From the NCBI GenBank assembly GCA_019055375.1, contig JAHQIW010005528.1:158599-222598 (forward strand): a stretch of DNA of 64,000 nt. Direction: 5' to 3'. The stretch's first letter is position 1. Every line of letters begins with the position of its first letter. Shown piece after piece: positions 33,195 through 45,265 of this stretch. The stretch comes from Parelaphostrongylus tenuis. Lineage: Eukaryota > Nematoda > Chromadorea > Rhabditida > Metastrongylidae. The position numbers and the translations under genes were made by a program. Below the pieces are notes generated by a model that saw only the letters and a list, made by a program, of their open reading frames with translations, did not search any database and had not been told where the DNA came from.

Positions 33195-33240
33195 TCTATA
33201 AGTCAACCTTTATATAACAGACCACATGCGTGGCTCAAAA

Positions 33241-34698
33241 AAAAGATTATCTGGCATATTAGGATTTGAGCGTGTTCTTGGAAAACACTCAAAACGAAAG
33301 GTAAGACGAATTATCCTTTTTGAAGTTTACACCATGCTGGTAGTCATGATTAATTAATGTGCCTGTGACATCACGCAGATGACTTTTTCTATAGACATAG
33401 TAAAAAGGGAAGTTTCTTCTGGAAGGTAGGCATTTCAATTAAATTTTGGAACAATCACTTGATATGAGAAATATTTACTTATAGTTAGTATGATGAGTAC
33501 CGTACCTCTAGGCTTTGGGGATTGCGAAATTGCTGAAACGTCAACCCATCGAAGACATTACAACCTCGCGCAAGCTTATTTTGAAAAAGTGATAGCTCGC
33601 ATGAATACATATTTTTCCATTTGACAACGGTTACTTGTGCTTTTCATAAAGGGATAGTTGACCAGTCATCAAGGATTTAGGAATGAGGACCTACTGGAAA
33701 ATCAGCCAACAGAAATACTTCTATTCATATACCACTCACTAGGACAGCTTTTTATGCACTTTTTATTCTGTCTTGGGAGTAAAACCAATTTCACACCATG
33801 AATGTGAGATTTTTGTAGAATTAATTGCAGTAAGTTGATAAAAGGAGATCTCATTGGGGTTGCTAGCCGAACTCTCGAAGTCCTCTGAACTAAAAATTCT
33901 GAACATGGAATTCTTCCATAGCCATAAAAAAAAGAGAGTGGCATTTCGTTTTGACAGCGCTAAACTTCTATATTTTCCAGATAGGCTAAATATTTTGAAG
34001 TGAAATCGGAGTTATTGACAGTATTGCCGGAACGTCTTATATTTTGATTGCTCGAATGGTCTGCTTTGAGGAGAATCACGCGACTCACTATTAACAGTTT
34101 AACCCCATAATGACAGTCGTTAAAAGTCGACGCAAACTATTGTGAATTGGAGGAAGATTTGCCACTTAGGTCTACAAAAACGATAACTCTTGGTATGAGA
34201 TTGCCCGAAGATAGGCGTCCTGATGGAATTGATAAAAGGCGAACCATTTTTGAGCGTGGTGATCATGCTGAAAGATGTCATTCTGTCTAAAGTCAGTTTT
34301 TACCTAAGAACATGACTAAACTACCAGAGGTGGAAGGAACGGGAGGGATGCGGTTGGCGACTGTAGAGAGAAATGTAGTCGCTGAATAGAGCCGACACAC
34401 GTCACACTAAGTGCATCGTTCAATTGAAAACTTTACACATCGGGTTGATGAAAGATTCTATTCAAACTATTGCAATACTACTATCTTGGTAAGTAAAGAG
34501 ATTAGTAAGCATATGAGGACGCAGAGCGTTTCCTTACTCCTTTGGCTGTTACAGTTTTTGATGAATCTTCCTAAAAACCCGAAAACTTCTTTGCTTTTGT
34601 AGTTTTTCAACTGCTGAAAAAGTTCTATTGAATGATTCCACTTATCTTACAGCCACGACTATTGAATGGATATTCAGATCTAGCCCGAAGAGGTTTTA
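33241..34698. other. Unassigned region
   Basis: About 1.5 kb with no supported feature. Confidence 0.4.
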
Positions 34699-34945
34699 GA
34701 GTGCGTGTAATGCACTGGGTTAGAGGTACTCTGCAGAGCACAAAAAATTGCTGGATCGAACCCTCACCCCAATTTCAGCAAACTTTCACCTCTCTTGGGA
34801 TCGATTGGCTCCAGAAATGTCTAAGAAGATGATAGCACCGACTTTATCCGTCGATAGGGTAACAAAAGTCATTGTAAGGGTCAGATAAGCATTCACTCAC
34901 CTCTGACGATCCTTAAAGAAGTCTCTAGCATGGTGCATTCTTCGG
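34699..34945 (+). repeat. tRNA-derived SINE family S1, diverged copy
   Basis: The head contains GGGTTAGAGGTACTCTGCAG, matching the A-box flank of the 49.6-kb copy, and a B box TGGATCGAACCC near 34755. The body keeps CAGCACTGAC-like and GTAAGGGTCAGATAAGCATTCACTCACCTC-like blocks. Diverged and non-coding. Confidence 0.6.
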
Positions 34946-35428
34946 TGAGTTGAGGCCGAGTTCTTATCCGTTTAGGCTTTATTCAATACTTCGCCTCTGT
35001 GCAAAGATGATGTAGTTCTCTTTGAGCTGTTGTAAGTATTGCACGTTTCATTATAAATCTTTTAATCAGTATAAGGAAGCCTATTGAACCAGTTGGTCTT
35101 GATTTTGCACTTCAGACAAGATGTTGTGGGCGTAGCTGCTTAACTTAGGAACAAATTCTTCGCAGGACTTGATCATCTTGAGTGGATCTGCTTCTATAGA
35201 TTTCTAAGAGTGATCGTTGTCGATGATAACTGATCGTCTCCAAGCTGTTGTTTAGGTTAATACTCTATCGCCATCATAAATCTTTTGAAACGAACCTCAC
35301 ATCACCACGAACGTCAGCAGTTTCCTGGGCAAAATCACTGTCAATGATGGGACTTGTTTCGGCAATCTTACCATCATTCAAAATCTTGAAAAGAATTATC
35401 TCTAGGTTGTTTTAAGTTTACACCAAAT

Positions 35429-35430
<2 letters not shown>
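34946..35430. other. Unassigned sequence
   Basis: No recognised feature before the microsatellite. Confidence 0.4.
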
Positions 35431-35468
<38 letters not shown>

Positions 35469-35596
35469 CACACACACACAGGCACACACACACACATAGC
35501 ACACACACACACACACACACGCACACACCACGCATACATACATACATACATACATACATACATGCATACATACACGCACACACGCATACACACACA
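35431..35596. repeat. Compound CA and ATAC microsatellite
   Basis: CA units with scattered G interruptions (35431-35531) pass into about ten ATAC units (35534-35574) and a further CA-rich end. Cys-Val repeat frames across it are artefacts. Confidence 0.95.
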
Positions 35597-38500
35597 GATT
35601 AATATGCTAACAAAAGCCCTAATGAATAGCGGATCAACAAAGCGGCGTGAAATTTTTTGGAAAAAAGACAATGAATTCAGGATAAACTCTTGCGATTCAA
35701 AATTCTTTCTATTTGCAGGGAAAATTCGGACGTGAAGCTGTCACAAGTTCAGCAATAGCAAGCGCAACCGTCGTATGTATGGAACTGAACAAGTTTCGGA
35801 GAATTTAATTGACTAACACAATTTGTATAATGGCAAGCAGTGCTGAAAGCGCCGCCGGCCTCACTTTAATGACTTCCCAAGGGATACATGTACTGAAGAA
35901 ACCTTCTGTGTTAGGGTAATAGAACAAGAAAAAACGGACATAGAATTGCACTCCATTGCTTCAGTCGCATATTTCCTAACGCATTCACATTTTGGCATCT
36001 CTACTAGCCAACTATTATTCTAGGCATCGTACATAGTCTCCGATCGAGTGATCGATGATTGTCAAAAGAATGTTGCTGTTCTGAAGGAATACTTGCCACA
36101 GTAAAGCAAAATTTACTGTTATCTACAAAGTTCAACAACTCCCTATAATAAAAATCTAGAAACGCTCTGGTAGGGTTGTATCGCAATCCAGCGAAATGTG
36201 GAGGAAACAAAATAGAGTTATTGGAAAAACTTACTACGCTCGGCCAACACTCAACATATTAATGAAGGGTAAAGATGACGAGCCATTAAGCTATAGTAGG
36301 TCCCACATAAGGATCCAACTAACCCTACCTATTTTGTGCAACGAATCGTAAAGAAGAAGTTAGTTTGCGCAGTAAGTGGAAATGAGTCATGCAGCATCTG
36401 TAAATAAATTAGTGACAGTTGTTAACAACTTCTGTGACATATTTAACGGGCACAACCGTTTCTAACAAAGCCTAGCTACTTTTTCCCATATGGAAAATTT
36501 CTTATTCATCACAGTTATCGTCTTAGCAAAATAAAAATCAGTCAGTGGTCGGTTATAACTTTCTCGAAGCTATGAAACTGTTCAAAGTTTCTAGGAGGCA
36601 AATTCGACTAATTTGTAGCCAAGATCCTTTGAGACTCTCTCTCTCTCTCTATTAGTTTCCTACTCTAAGTGCAAATCGGTTCATATACCTGCAAATCAAA
36701 GCACGTGATCTGCCAATACTCCATCGCGGAAAAGCAGCCACATAGGCTCAGTCACTACAGAATGACAAGCGAATCTGTTCCCACTCGCTTTTGCTCTCGC
36801 CGTACAGTATTGATCCCTCAAGCTGCGCATCGGTGCAGCTTGCGTAAAATATCATAGTAAACTGCTGTCGCGAGAGGAGTTGGGTGGAGCAAATACTTAA
36901 GTGGTTTGTAGAGGTTACTCGTCTCGAATCATGGAAAAGTCAGAGGTTTAATTATATCTTTCTCTGTTGGTTGAATGGTGTGTAAGAAAGAAGCGGCGCA
37001 AGCGATTTCATGCTTTCTGCGAAGACAAAGGCCTCGTTTCCTTGACGTTTGAATGGCGGCTGGAGATGAACACTTTAGAATTGTCCCACGTGTTGTAATC
37101 AAGACCAGGTCATATCTCATGTGGTTTCCGTTCTTTCTCAGCCTGAGATTATCTTCTAAAGACAAGTTTCATTAGCTTCGAAAATTTCAAATCAGGCATG
37201 TGTCTGAATCCCAGCTGCTAAAGTCCTGAGAGCACTGCAACCAATCTCTCCTTTCTTAATTTTGGATTCTAGTAACCATTCAATATTGAGATCACACCGC
37301 GATATGAATGTAAAACCGTGCAGGAAGTACGACAACTTCCTACTATTTTCTTCTACACTACCCGACATCATGATTTACTGCACGGATCCCAGCACTCATT
37401 GCTTTCGATTCGTTTCCTCACATCATTTTCCACACAACTCTACGGATATTTCACCTGTTGTTTCAACTGCTGCTTAAAGATGCCTTTTTTCTTCATGAAA
37501 GTCGTAGATCGCTGGTTGAGGTGATTCTCACTCCCTGCAGGTAGGCAAGTTAAGACGTTCATAAGGTGTCTGTTGATTGCCAACGTCTTGCTTAAAACCT
37601 TGTTTCCTGGTACACTCCATGACCAACAGCTGCTTATCTCCGCCCTCACAAATAAATATTCCTCAACCAGTAGACTACGACGTTCGTGGAGAAGACGAGA
37701 TCTCAATTAAGAAATCAATGTGAGGAGACGAATCGAGTGCTAAAAGTACCGTGATCCGCATATGGGAATGTGATGATTAGTCGATTACAATTAGTAAAGA
37801 TCAACTAGTCAGCATAACCCTGTATTTAACTCTCCTCAGTAGTAACTTCCAGTATCCCACTTATAATGGATAGTTCTTTTGTTATTCTTCTTGTAATATC
37901 TATCAATGCAACACTAAGATTTAGCAAAGCAGCAAACATTGAAAACGACAAAAATTAGGCGTAGAAGCAAAAAGTATAACAAACGATGGACACATTATTT
38001 CATCTTACTTTTTCGAATAAGTGTAGAATCAAACACAATCGATTCGATGACTGAAGATAAAAAGAAGAAAAAGCAAGAGAAATAAAAGAAGTTGTATTGC
38101 AAATAGTACTTATGTGCGTTAGTCTGTCTCCTTGCAGTCGTGTGGAAGATGCTGTCAGTTTACATATGAAGTGCAACACAAACTGGCGGAGGTTGACGAA
38201 TATTAAACAACACTCAAATAAAGCCATGACTATTTGGCCGTCTCTCATTTGCACCAGCAGCTGTTTCACTTGTTTTAATTATCCAATCATATCTTTAAAA
38301 CCAGTAGGAACACCTGTGTAAACTCGTACTTGCAAAATAGCGCTATCCGCGAGAAGCAGATAAAAATGAGAGTTCATTGAAGCATTCCTGCAAAGTTTCT
38401 GCAAAAAGAAGAACTCATAATGTAAGAAAATTTTCTAGAAGATGGATTACACTGATTTATATCTTCTTTAGTCACGTTAATGCTGATAAGTCGTCTTTGT

Positions 38501-38884
38501 GGTGGGTTGTGTAGGCCCCTGCACAATGTTCAATTGACTACTACTAGCACTATATTACCAATAGTATATGGCTGTGTTGCTGATTAGTTTTTTCGTGAAG
38601 TCCCAAAAAAAAAGGCTGACGCGATGCTCCGCGTCATCACAACAGGTACTTTATTCTTCGTCGTAGAGATATCGAGTATAGCTAATGGCACTTTGCATTA
38701 GATTTATGCTGCGTATTGTAGAAGCTCCGAATGTTGGCCAGTCTCTCAAGGGCTTTCAGGTGGATATGCCGAAACCTCTCGAATTTCTTTTCACTATGCT
38801 CTGCCCTTACAATAGTTTTTAGAACAAAATCTGTTGTGTTTTCAAAACGCGTGGAAAAATCTATTTGTATATCAACTCAATCTA
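35597..38884. other. Large unassigned region
   Basis: About 3.3 kb with no recognised gene or repeat apart from a short CT run at 36636-36651. Confidence 0.4.
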
Positions 38885-39270
38885 AACAAGAGGCAAATTA
38901 ATGGTCGAAGTAGTCTTCTTTCACATTAGAACATTTCAGCCACAAATCCAGCAGCATACACATTCCGTGACGGTAAAACTGGCGAACCTCCTAATCCAAA
39001 AAAAGTTGAAAATCTCGCTCAATCTCGGCGACATTTTAAAACTTTTTACTTGTCAAAAGTGCTTCATAGGACGAAATAAGTGACAGGTACCCGATGGCAG
39101 GCCCAGGTCTCACGGAATGTGTTGAACTAACGCTGCGCTGTAGAAACATCGAAAACTTTGCCACCAAAAGCCTTGAAAAATTGTCGATGAGCCTTAGGAG
39201 TGTTGACATCCGATTTGTAGTTAAAGTGGAACATTAAACAATTCTCTTCCTTGGACAGTTCCGTTTTGAA
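38885..39270 (-). pseudogene. Mariner-family transposase pseudogene, internally deleted
   Basis: On the minus strand the N-terminal helix-turn-helix of a mariner transposase is readable: FHFNYKSDVNTPKAHRQFF and AFGGKVFDVSTAQR, about 39235-39130, then a stop. After a deletion the C-terminal part follows with YLFRPMKHF (about 39075), NVAEIERDFQLFLD, VRQFYRHGM and LKCSNVKEDYFDH, ending at the stop near 38898. The catalytic core between these parts is gone. In-frame stops occur in both halves. The layout is the same kind of internal deletion as at 2340-2965, but the sequences belong to a different mariner lineage. Confidence 0.8.
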
Positions 39271-40031
39271 GGCTGTATGGACAAATGATACATCGTTCGA
39301 TGCGCAAAAAAAGTGACTTCTGTTGAGCTCAAATCCGCACGAAATACTTGCGCAAAAATCGTTTTCTCAGACAGCTCAGCAAAACTTTTTCAACAACCGA
39401 TTATCATAAAAGACTGCTAAAAACTGGGACAACAATAATTTTGCAGTGGGCTCGGCCTTTCAGATGGTTCTCGAACGGTCAGCCGACTAATCGAAGGAAT
39501 ATTTGCCCTTACAAATGGTTTCCTTTTGGAAGAGTCCTAATTTTGAAGAAGCAACCATTCCTTCAATTATAATGGCCGACATCTGTTCATGATGAATATG
39601 CTTGGATGCACGGCCACGGCTATCTCGAAATTACACAAAAATTCGCAAATTCAGAGAATCTTCGTAAGGAAGAAGAAGTGAAAATCCTCATGACGAAATC
39701 GGATTCTTACGCCCACAAATGCGGCAGTGTGTATAAATAGTGGCTGCAAGACACATCAAAACGAATTAAGTCTACGAGAAAGGGATGTAGATAGCACAGC
39801 CACAGCACCTTACATAAAGTATTATGGACGACAACGCGTTGTTGGTGTCATTGGTAGTTTTACGAGGAACCATCCCTCATCAGAGGCTAACAAGAGGAGC
39901 GAGCAAGCCACCTGTTGTATTTGTGGTGAGCGATTTAACATCATGTTTCATAGATTGTTATCAATCAAGTGTTCAGTCGATCGGGCCACTTGTCGATGTG
40001 GAACTCATCCAGACTCAGCAGATATAACATT
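39271..40031. other. Unassigned region
   Basis: About 760 bases with no supported feature. A 110-codon plus-strand frame (39727-40059) has a CCICGERF motif but no family I recognise. Confidence 0.35.
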
Positions 40032-40197
40032 CTTAAATACTAAATTCCTTTTATTTTGACTGCCACTTGCAGTGGTATGATGTTATAGTATACCCAATAT
40101 GTGGAGTGCTGTGCAAAAACGTTTGTGTCAGCCGGAATTCGAACCCAGATCTCACTCTTTCCGGGAGCGTATGCTAACCGTTGCACTACCGACGCGT
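40032..40197 (-). repeat. tRNA-derived SINE family S2
   Basis: On the minus strand the head reads GTCGGTAGTGCAACGGTTAG (A box) and then GGGTTCGAATTCC (B box). An anticodon-like arm (CGCTC/GAGTG around CCGGAAA) has C where U33 should be. The S2 body follows: GCACAGCACTCCACATATTG, then a GGTATACTATAACATCATACCACTGC tail ending in a short hairpin. The plus-strand S2 copies at 59.4-59.8 kb share head and tail. Confidence 0.7.
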
Positions 40198-40849
40198 TTT
40201 GCATCGCACTCTTATTCTTGATTACCTTTTCACAATTACTTTTATTTTTTCTACATAACTCATCATCACACCTACTGCGCTGCTTGCAACGTTTCTGCAA
40301 CCAGTTCGTTTCTTCGCATTAATCCTTCACGCACTGTAGGGCGCTCACTGATTCTTATCCTCCAGCATTGGTAAAAACCATCTTTTGCGGAGTGAAGGAA
40401 ATGAGCTAAGTTCAGAGAAGTTTCATATCTAATTTCCGACTCAGAAGAGAGAGGGGATATAGTGGTCCGATGTGAGGTCAATTCAGTGCATCACTGCCAC
40501 TAAATCGTTGCATTAGCACTGCATCCTCCTTTCCCTAGATATCTATTTGCATGATCTTTATAGACCACACTTTTCCGTATGAAACTCCGATTTTCAATAT
40601 TCAATTTCCAAATGACTATTTCGTAGGGCAGTAAGCGACTAGTGTCAAGAGTTCCTCTTCAGGACTTTCCTTCAATGCTTTACTACATCAATTTCCACGC
40701 CTTCATGTTTGAATTTCTTTATCCTCGATTAGGAACGAAAACAGAGCAACATACCTACAATTGAATGTTTCAAAGCTTTTCCTAATAGACCGATCGATTT
40801 TTCTTAAATAATGCAAATTTGTTATATCTTGAACACATTACTAGTTCCT
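40198..40849. other. Unassigned sequence
   Basis: About 650 bases with no supported feature. Confidence 0.4.
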
Positions 40850-41105
40850 AGATGTCTTATAAATTAGCATTTCTCATATTTTGAAGCGTTATTTTTATAC
40901 TATCCGTTTTTATTAGCACCGGTATCACTTACTTTGATCTATAGGTAATGATTGTACTATTGATTGCTCCCACATGAGAAGTTGTAACTCTTCAGTTACA
41001 AACAATGTGATACCGTACGACGCCCAGTTTGAGATTGAGGACGGGTGAGTTCGAAGTCGATAAGCACATATGGAGGACGTAAGCTACCGAAATCCTTAAC
41101 GTTTT
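40850..41105 (+). repeat. Left arm of a widely spaced inverted repeat
   Basis: This matches the reverse complement of 44160-44410. Shared blocks include TCCCACATGAG-AGTTGTAACTCTT-AGTTACAA (near 40968), TTTGAGATT, and AGCACATATGGAGGAC / GTACATATGGCGGACAT, with AAAATAAGTGA / TCACTTACTTT toward the outer side. By eye about 70 percent alike. Either a DNA transposon's long ends or two insertions of one repeat in opposite directions. Confidence 0.6.
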
Positions 41106-42029
41106 GTAGAATATTACACTACTGAAAAAGGGTATTATCACTGAAGCACATAAGCAGGGTAGTGAGGCCGGAGAATTCCCGTTGGTTTAGCTGTCGTGTT
41201 TCGTGGGGCGCCGAGGTAAGCCTAACAGAGGTTCCCTCTAGGTGCCACTACATTTGAGCAGTCGACGGCTCTTGTGGATCAGAAGGAGATTATCGCCATA
41301 CGACTTGTTACTACCAAGACAGTGGCCATTCCTGGTATGGTTTATCCTTAACTGGACTTTACGGGTAGAAACGTTAGAGTCTTTCTCAACTCAGGTGGCC
41401 CTGTGGGGGATGGAACTCCCGCCGTGCTTTGCATTTAAACATTCAGGAACGATGAGGCAGGAAGCTATTTGGAAGGAAACATCAAAAATGATAAAAAATC
41501 AGACTGAGCATTGATTCTGATCACCATAGAAACTAATTCGATCACACATTATTTTATTATTTTTATGTCGAAAGTGTCCTGCGATTAAGTTCTAAGTTCA
41601 CAACAGTAAAACATAGTGGTTTGTCACCTAATGTATAGTCTTTCTCTAAACGAAATAACTTTTCTGCCATCGATTTACTCTCGGTGTTATTGCAAGTGAA
41701 TTTGCTAGGGAATTATTTCTGTATGTCTTCCTCCAAATCAAGCATCAAATTTCAGATATCCTTTGAAAAGTGAAATTTTACCTGCCTGTGACAGGGGGTC
41801 TGGTAACGTGACAAACTATTCCCTTTCTTAGGTTACCTGACACAATCGCCTACTTGCTCAAATGATTCCATGCTTGCAAAGCTCGTGTACACATACTGTG
41901 CGAATCCTAGTATATTCTTCATTCATTTCTTTCTCTCGCATCATGGTGGTAGGCTAATTCAGACATGGCTTCTGATATAAGTCTCATACTGTGATGTGTA
42001 AGAGAACTGCAAATACTAATAGAGCTGAT
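41106..42029. other. Unassigned sequence within the inverted repeat
   Basis: A 90-codon frame (41242-41514) is present without a recognisable domain. The last part (about 41900-42029) resembles the sequence following the RTE tail at 43560-43690 in inverted orientation. Confidence 0.35.
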
Positions 42030-42190
42030 TGATTTTTGCTACGCACATGCCAGATCCATGGAGTTGGTGGGTGGCCTTGAAGAGGCCTCTTATGTCGCGA
42101 AGCCCATTCTAGACTTCTTTTCGTCCATCCGCCATCTGTTCTTCTCATTATATGACCGGCCCATCTTGCCATCAATCTGATTTCTTGCGG
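42030..42190 (-). pseudogene. RTE-type LINE, C-terminal fragment (subfamily B)
   Basis: On the minus strand the frame reads ARWAGHIMRRTDGGWTKRSL and then RHKRPLQGHPPTPW (about 42170-42050), the conserved tail of RTE-like polyproteins. Only this tail is present. It mirrors the plus-strand fragment at 43420-43700. Confidence 0.8.
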
Positions 42191-43419
42191 TTGTTTTGAT
42201 TAATTTAGGTTAATTAACACATTTTTTTATGCAATTTAGGTTATTTGACGCATTATTTTTGTTGCAGTACTCTTTCATGTCGAGTAATTCATGCAATACT
42301 TGTAAACTCTCTAGCTTTTCCGATCTGCTAAAGTTGCTCAGTGTTTCGATCTCACTTCATGATGAGCGTTGCGCCTTCTGTATGAAGCTCCTTATTTTGC
42401 TCATTCTTGACAAAGCTAGCAATAAGTATCTCACCACATTAAATATCTGTGGACCCTAAGTTTAAGCCCAGCTCGTGATCTTCTCTCAATGAATATATCG
42501 GTGTGCATCACAGTTTGACATCCGAAATCCTGTTCAAGCAGTAAATCTGATCCCTGGAAATAACGATAGCCTTTACCCGTGGTGAGAAATTTGAATAGAC
42601 TAAGCGTAATGAAAATCGGCGTTACTCAGAAGGAATCACTCAAATATTACATCAGTTATATAGGCATGGAATATTTCAGTGACCCACCCTTTTTGGATAT
42701 CAAGGCAAGCATTTGTTAGACTTTTTTGTGGCCCTAACATAGCGTATTAAGCATTTTTCAGCATAACAATGACGACACTTTCAATTAATTACTTACTATT
42801 TCTGTCTTCTCGAAATGGACAAAGAATTACTAGCAAAAAAAATGTTATTGAGACATTTGAACTTTGAGGTAATTCGGGACCTATGGAGAAAAGCTTATGC
42901 ATGTCTAATTTGATCCTTGAGAAGTGTACGTCACTGAAATATTTGATGCACAGAAAGATGATATATCACTTGGGTAAACCTTCCCAGTAGCACCGATTAC
43001 TACCGTGCTTGGTTTATCCAAGGTCCTCATCACCGGTAGTGGCTATAATTATTTCCAGGAAACAGATTTACGGCTTGCGACAAGGTTCTGGGTGCCAAAC
43101 TACGATGTACGCTAGAGTAGTCATTGAGAGGAGAATCACGATCTATGACTGAACCTATAGGCTACAGCATAATTCGTGGAGCAATACATTCTTGCTAGAT
43201 TTTTGCCAAGAATGCGAAAAGAAGGAATTTCATACAGAAAGCGAATTACTTTTCATGAAGTGAAATCGGGAAAGTGAGCAGCTTCAGTAGATAGAAAAAC
43301 AAAGATTTTACTGTGTACCTCTTGAATTAATCGGTAGTAGAGAATTTTAGCCAATAAAATGTGTCAGATAGATTTAAACTGCTCGAACCAACTACAAAAA
43401 CAACCACACTTAACGAGAT
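42191..43419. other. Unassigned region
   Basis: About 1.2 kb with no supported feature, between two inverted RTE tails. Confidence 0.4.
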
Positions 43420-43700
43420 GAGCCGGTTAAGTAATGAGAAGAACAGACGGTTGATAAACGAAAAGAACTGTGGAATGGGCAATACGAGAAATTAGGCCTC
43501 TTCAAAGCCAACCACCAAAACAATTGGCCTGACGTGTTTGCAGCTAAAATCAACCAGCTCTAATAGCATTTGCAGCTCTTTTGTAGATTGTGGTATGAGA
43601 CTCGTATCGGACGCCATGTTTGAATCAAATTACTACTATGGACGATGATCTCCACGCGATAAAACGAATGAAAATGTGGGAACAATTTGTGACGACGGAT
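43420..43700 (+). pseudogene. RTE-type LINE, C-terminal relic (subfamily B)
   Basis: VMRRTDG, then stops, then TKRTVEWAIREIRPLQSQPP (about 43440-43525) in the same order as the 42.1-kb copy. The non-coding 3' end follows, with ACAATTTGTGACGACGGATC near 43684 matching the terminus of other B copies. Several in-frame stops. Confidence 0.7.
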
Positions 43701-44159
43701 CTTGCAATTATCTCACTATTCGATCAGTAGATGAATGTGCCAGGTAGCCTGAGAAAGAGAATGGCTTCCGGCTCTATCGAATCTCATGTCGTAGCAGGCA
43801 AAATATCAATTTGTAGTAAATGCTTGATTTTAATGCTTAGATTCGACAAAAGACGGCGGCAAAACAAAGTCCTTAATCCATCCTCATTGAACAAATCCAA
43901 ATGCAATAACAACTAAGAGTAAGTCTCTGGCCAAATAGTATTCGCTCAGAGAACAACATTGCATGTGGTGACAAACAACTCTAGGGTCTACCGCTATAAA
44001 CTCAAATCTCAATGACACAGCAGTTTTTGGCTTGAATGTAGATAAAATAACTATGTGAGCCAAATAGTTGGTAGGGTAATCAGTAATTAATGCCCATTTT
44101 ATTAGTATTCTATATGTTAAGCGTTGATCTCCATCTATTGCGTTTTATTGTGAAGAAGA
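43701..44159. other. Unassigned sequence
   Basis: No supported feature. Confidence 0.4.
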
Positions 44160-44410
44160 GTCAGGTACTTCGGCAAGTTATGTCCGCCATATGTACTTAT
44201 GGGCTCCAAAATCTCGCCCATGCCGAATCTCAAATCTCGAGTACATACGTTACGATATTGTAACTAAAGAGTTACAACTCCTCATGTGGGAGGATTATTA
44301 GTATATCGATTACCTTACTGAAAAAATAAGTGACTCAAAAAAGTTGGAATTGATACCAGCGAGTTGGCACAAAATGAGTGCGTTCTAAGGTATGAGAAAC
44401 ACTGATAAAT
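44160..44410 (-). repeat. Right arm of the widely spaced inverted repeat
   Basis: Reverse-complement partner of 40850-41105; the shared blocks are listed there. The arm includes TGTAACTAAAGAGTTACAAC, itself a small palindrome, at about 44259-44278. Confidence 0.6.
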
Positions 44411-45109
44411 ATCCATTATATAGTAAACAATAGTGTGATTGAGTATATGAGCAAGGAATAAAAAAAACTGCAAATCAACCATTTGATAACTCATAGAATA
44501 AACAAATTCGCCACTTAAAGAGGTCAGAAATCCAATGAAATTTCTGTCAATGCGAAAAACGTTGCTGTGTTTCCCGTTTCTAATCGAAAATAAAGATACG
44601 AACGTGAAGGTGTGGAAAGCAATGTATCAAAGCATTGAAGGAAAGACTAATGAGCAACTTTTGACACAAATCACTCATTGCCTACTAAGCATGTTGTCAT
44701 ACGGAAATCAAACATTCGAAAAACAGCTTATCGTACTGAGAAGTGATACTAAGTGCTACATGTAAATGTGCAAATATATAGGGGGAGGGAGTTAGCACAG
44801 TGCCAATTCACGACTCTGTCATTAATACGCTAAGTCAACCTCACAACGGGGACACTCACTTTCTCCTGAGTCGGAAATTAGGTACAAAACTTGACTGAGC
44901 TCAGCCGGCTTCCTCCAATCATCAAATGTGGTGTTCGCCTGTGATGAGGATGTGTGATCGCCCTAGCCTGGTTACTCATCATTGAGAGCAAACAAACTCC
45001 AACATCATTCAACGATTTGTGGAGAGGGTAAAAGTTCTCGATTAACAGCCAAGCCGAGAAGTAAAACCGAACATCTTCGAAGAGTATAAATGCGAAGAGG
45101 CAAATTACC
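44411..45109. other. Unassigned sequence
   Basis: About 700 bases with no supported feature. Confidence 0.4.
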
Positions 45110-45265
45110 TACTTAGATGGTCCGTCTTCACTAGTTGTGTGCGGACCTCAGCACATATTCCAAATGGTACATTTCTGGCCCGTGCATATGAAATACATTG
45201 GTTTCTCGACTTAACCTTGCAAGGGCGTTTTCAGGTCTTCACAATGTCTTCCCAAGGGATGGATT
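45110..45265 (-). pseudogene. RTE-type LINE, 3'-terminal fragment (subfamily B)
   Basis: On the minus strand the sequence ends CATTTGGAATATGTGCTGAG, GTCCGCACACAACTAGTGAAG and ACGGACCATCTAAGTAGG. This terminus is shared with 6236-6300 (-) and 3405-3455 (+). The plus-strand 112-codon frame over it is a shadow. Confidence 0.65.

Larger units (their letters stand above)
32888..33240. repeat. Hammerhead foldback family F2, palindromic copy
   Basis: The arms at about 32895-33035 and 33050-33185 are inverted copies. Their shared blocks include CCAATCCTCTC / GAGAGGATTG, GCGCTCAGTCCC / GGGGACTGAGCGC, AGGCGACGAC / GTCGTCGCCT and AGTCCAGTGAAATTA / TAATTTCACTGGACT. The spacer is about fifteen bases. The right arm continues through a nearly intact ribozyme to the family terminus (GACCACATGCGTGGCTCAAAA at about 33222-33240). 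The left arm stops shortly after its truncated ribozyme. Confidence 0.82.

Noticed and set aside
35374..35671. Cys-Val repeat proteins on the minus strand
   Set aside because: Translation of the compound CA/ATAC microsatellite.
38255..38275. CTGTTTCA motif, as in upstream signals of piRNA genes in Caenorhabditis
   Set aside because: A single 8-base match in a window of this size is expected by chance, and no cluster is present.
35600..38880. LTR retrotransposon or integrated virus
   Set aside because: I looked for gag-pol motifs, protease DTG boxes and direct terminal repeats here and across the window and saw none.
40110..40197. tRNA-Ser (GGA) call on the minus strand
   Set aside because: The loop has C at the U33 position, the long variable arm of tRNA-Ser is missing, and the sequence continues into the S2 SINE body.
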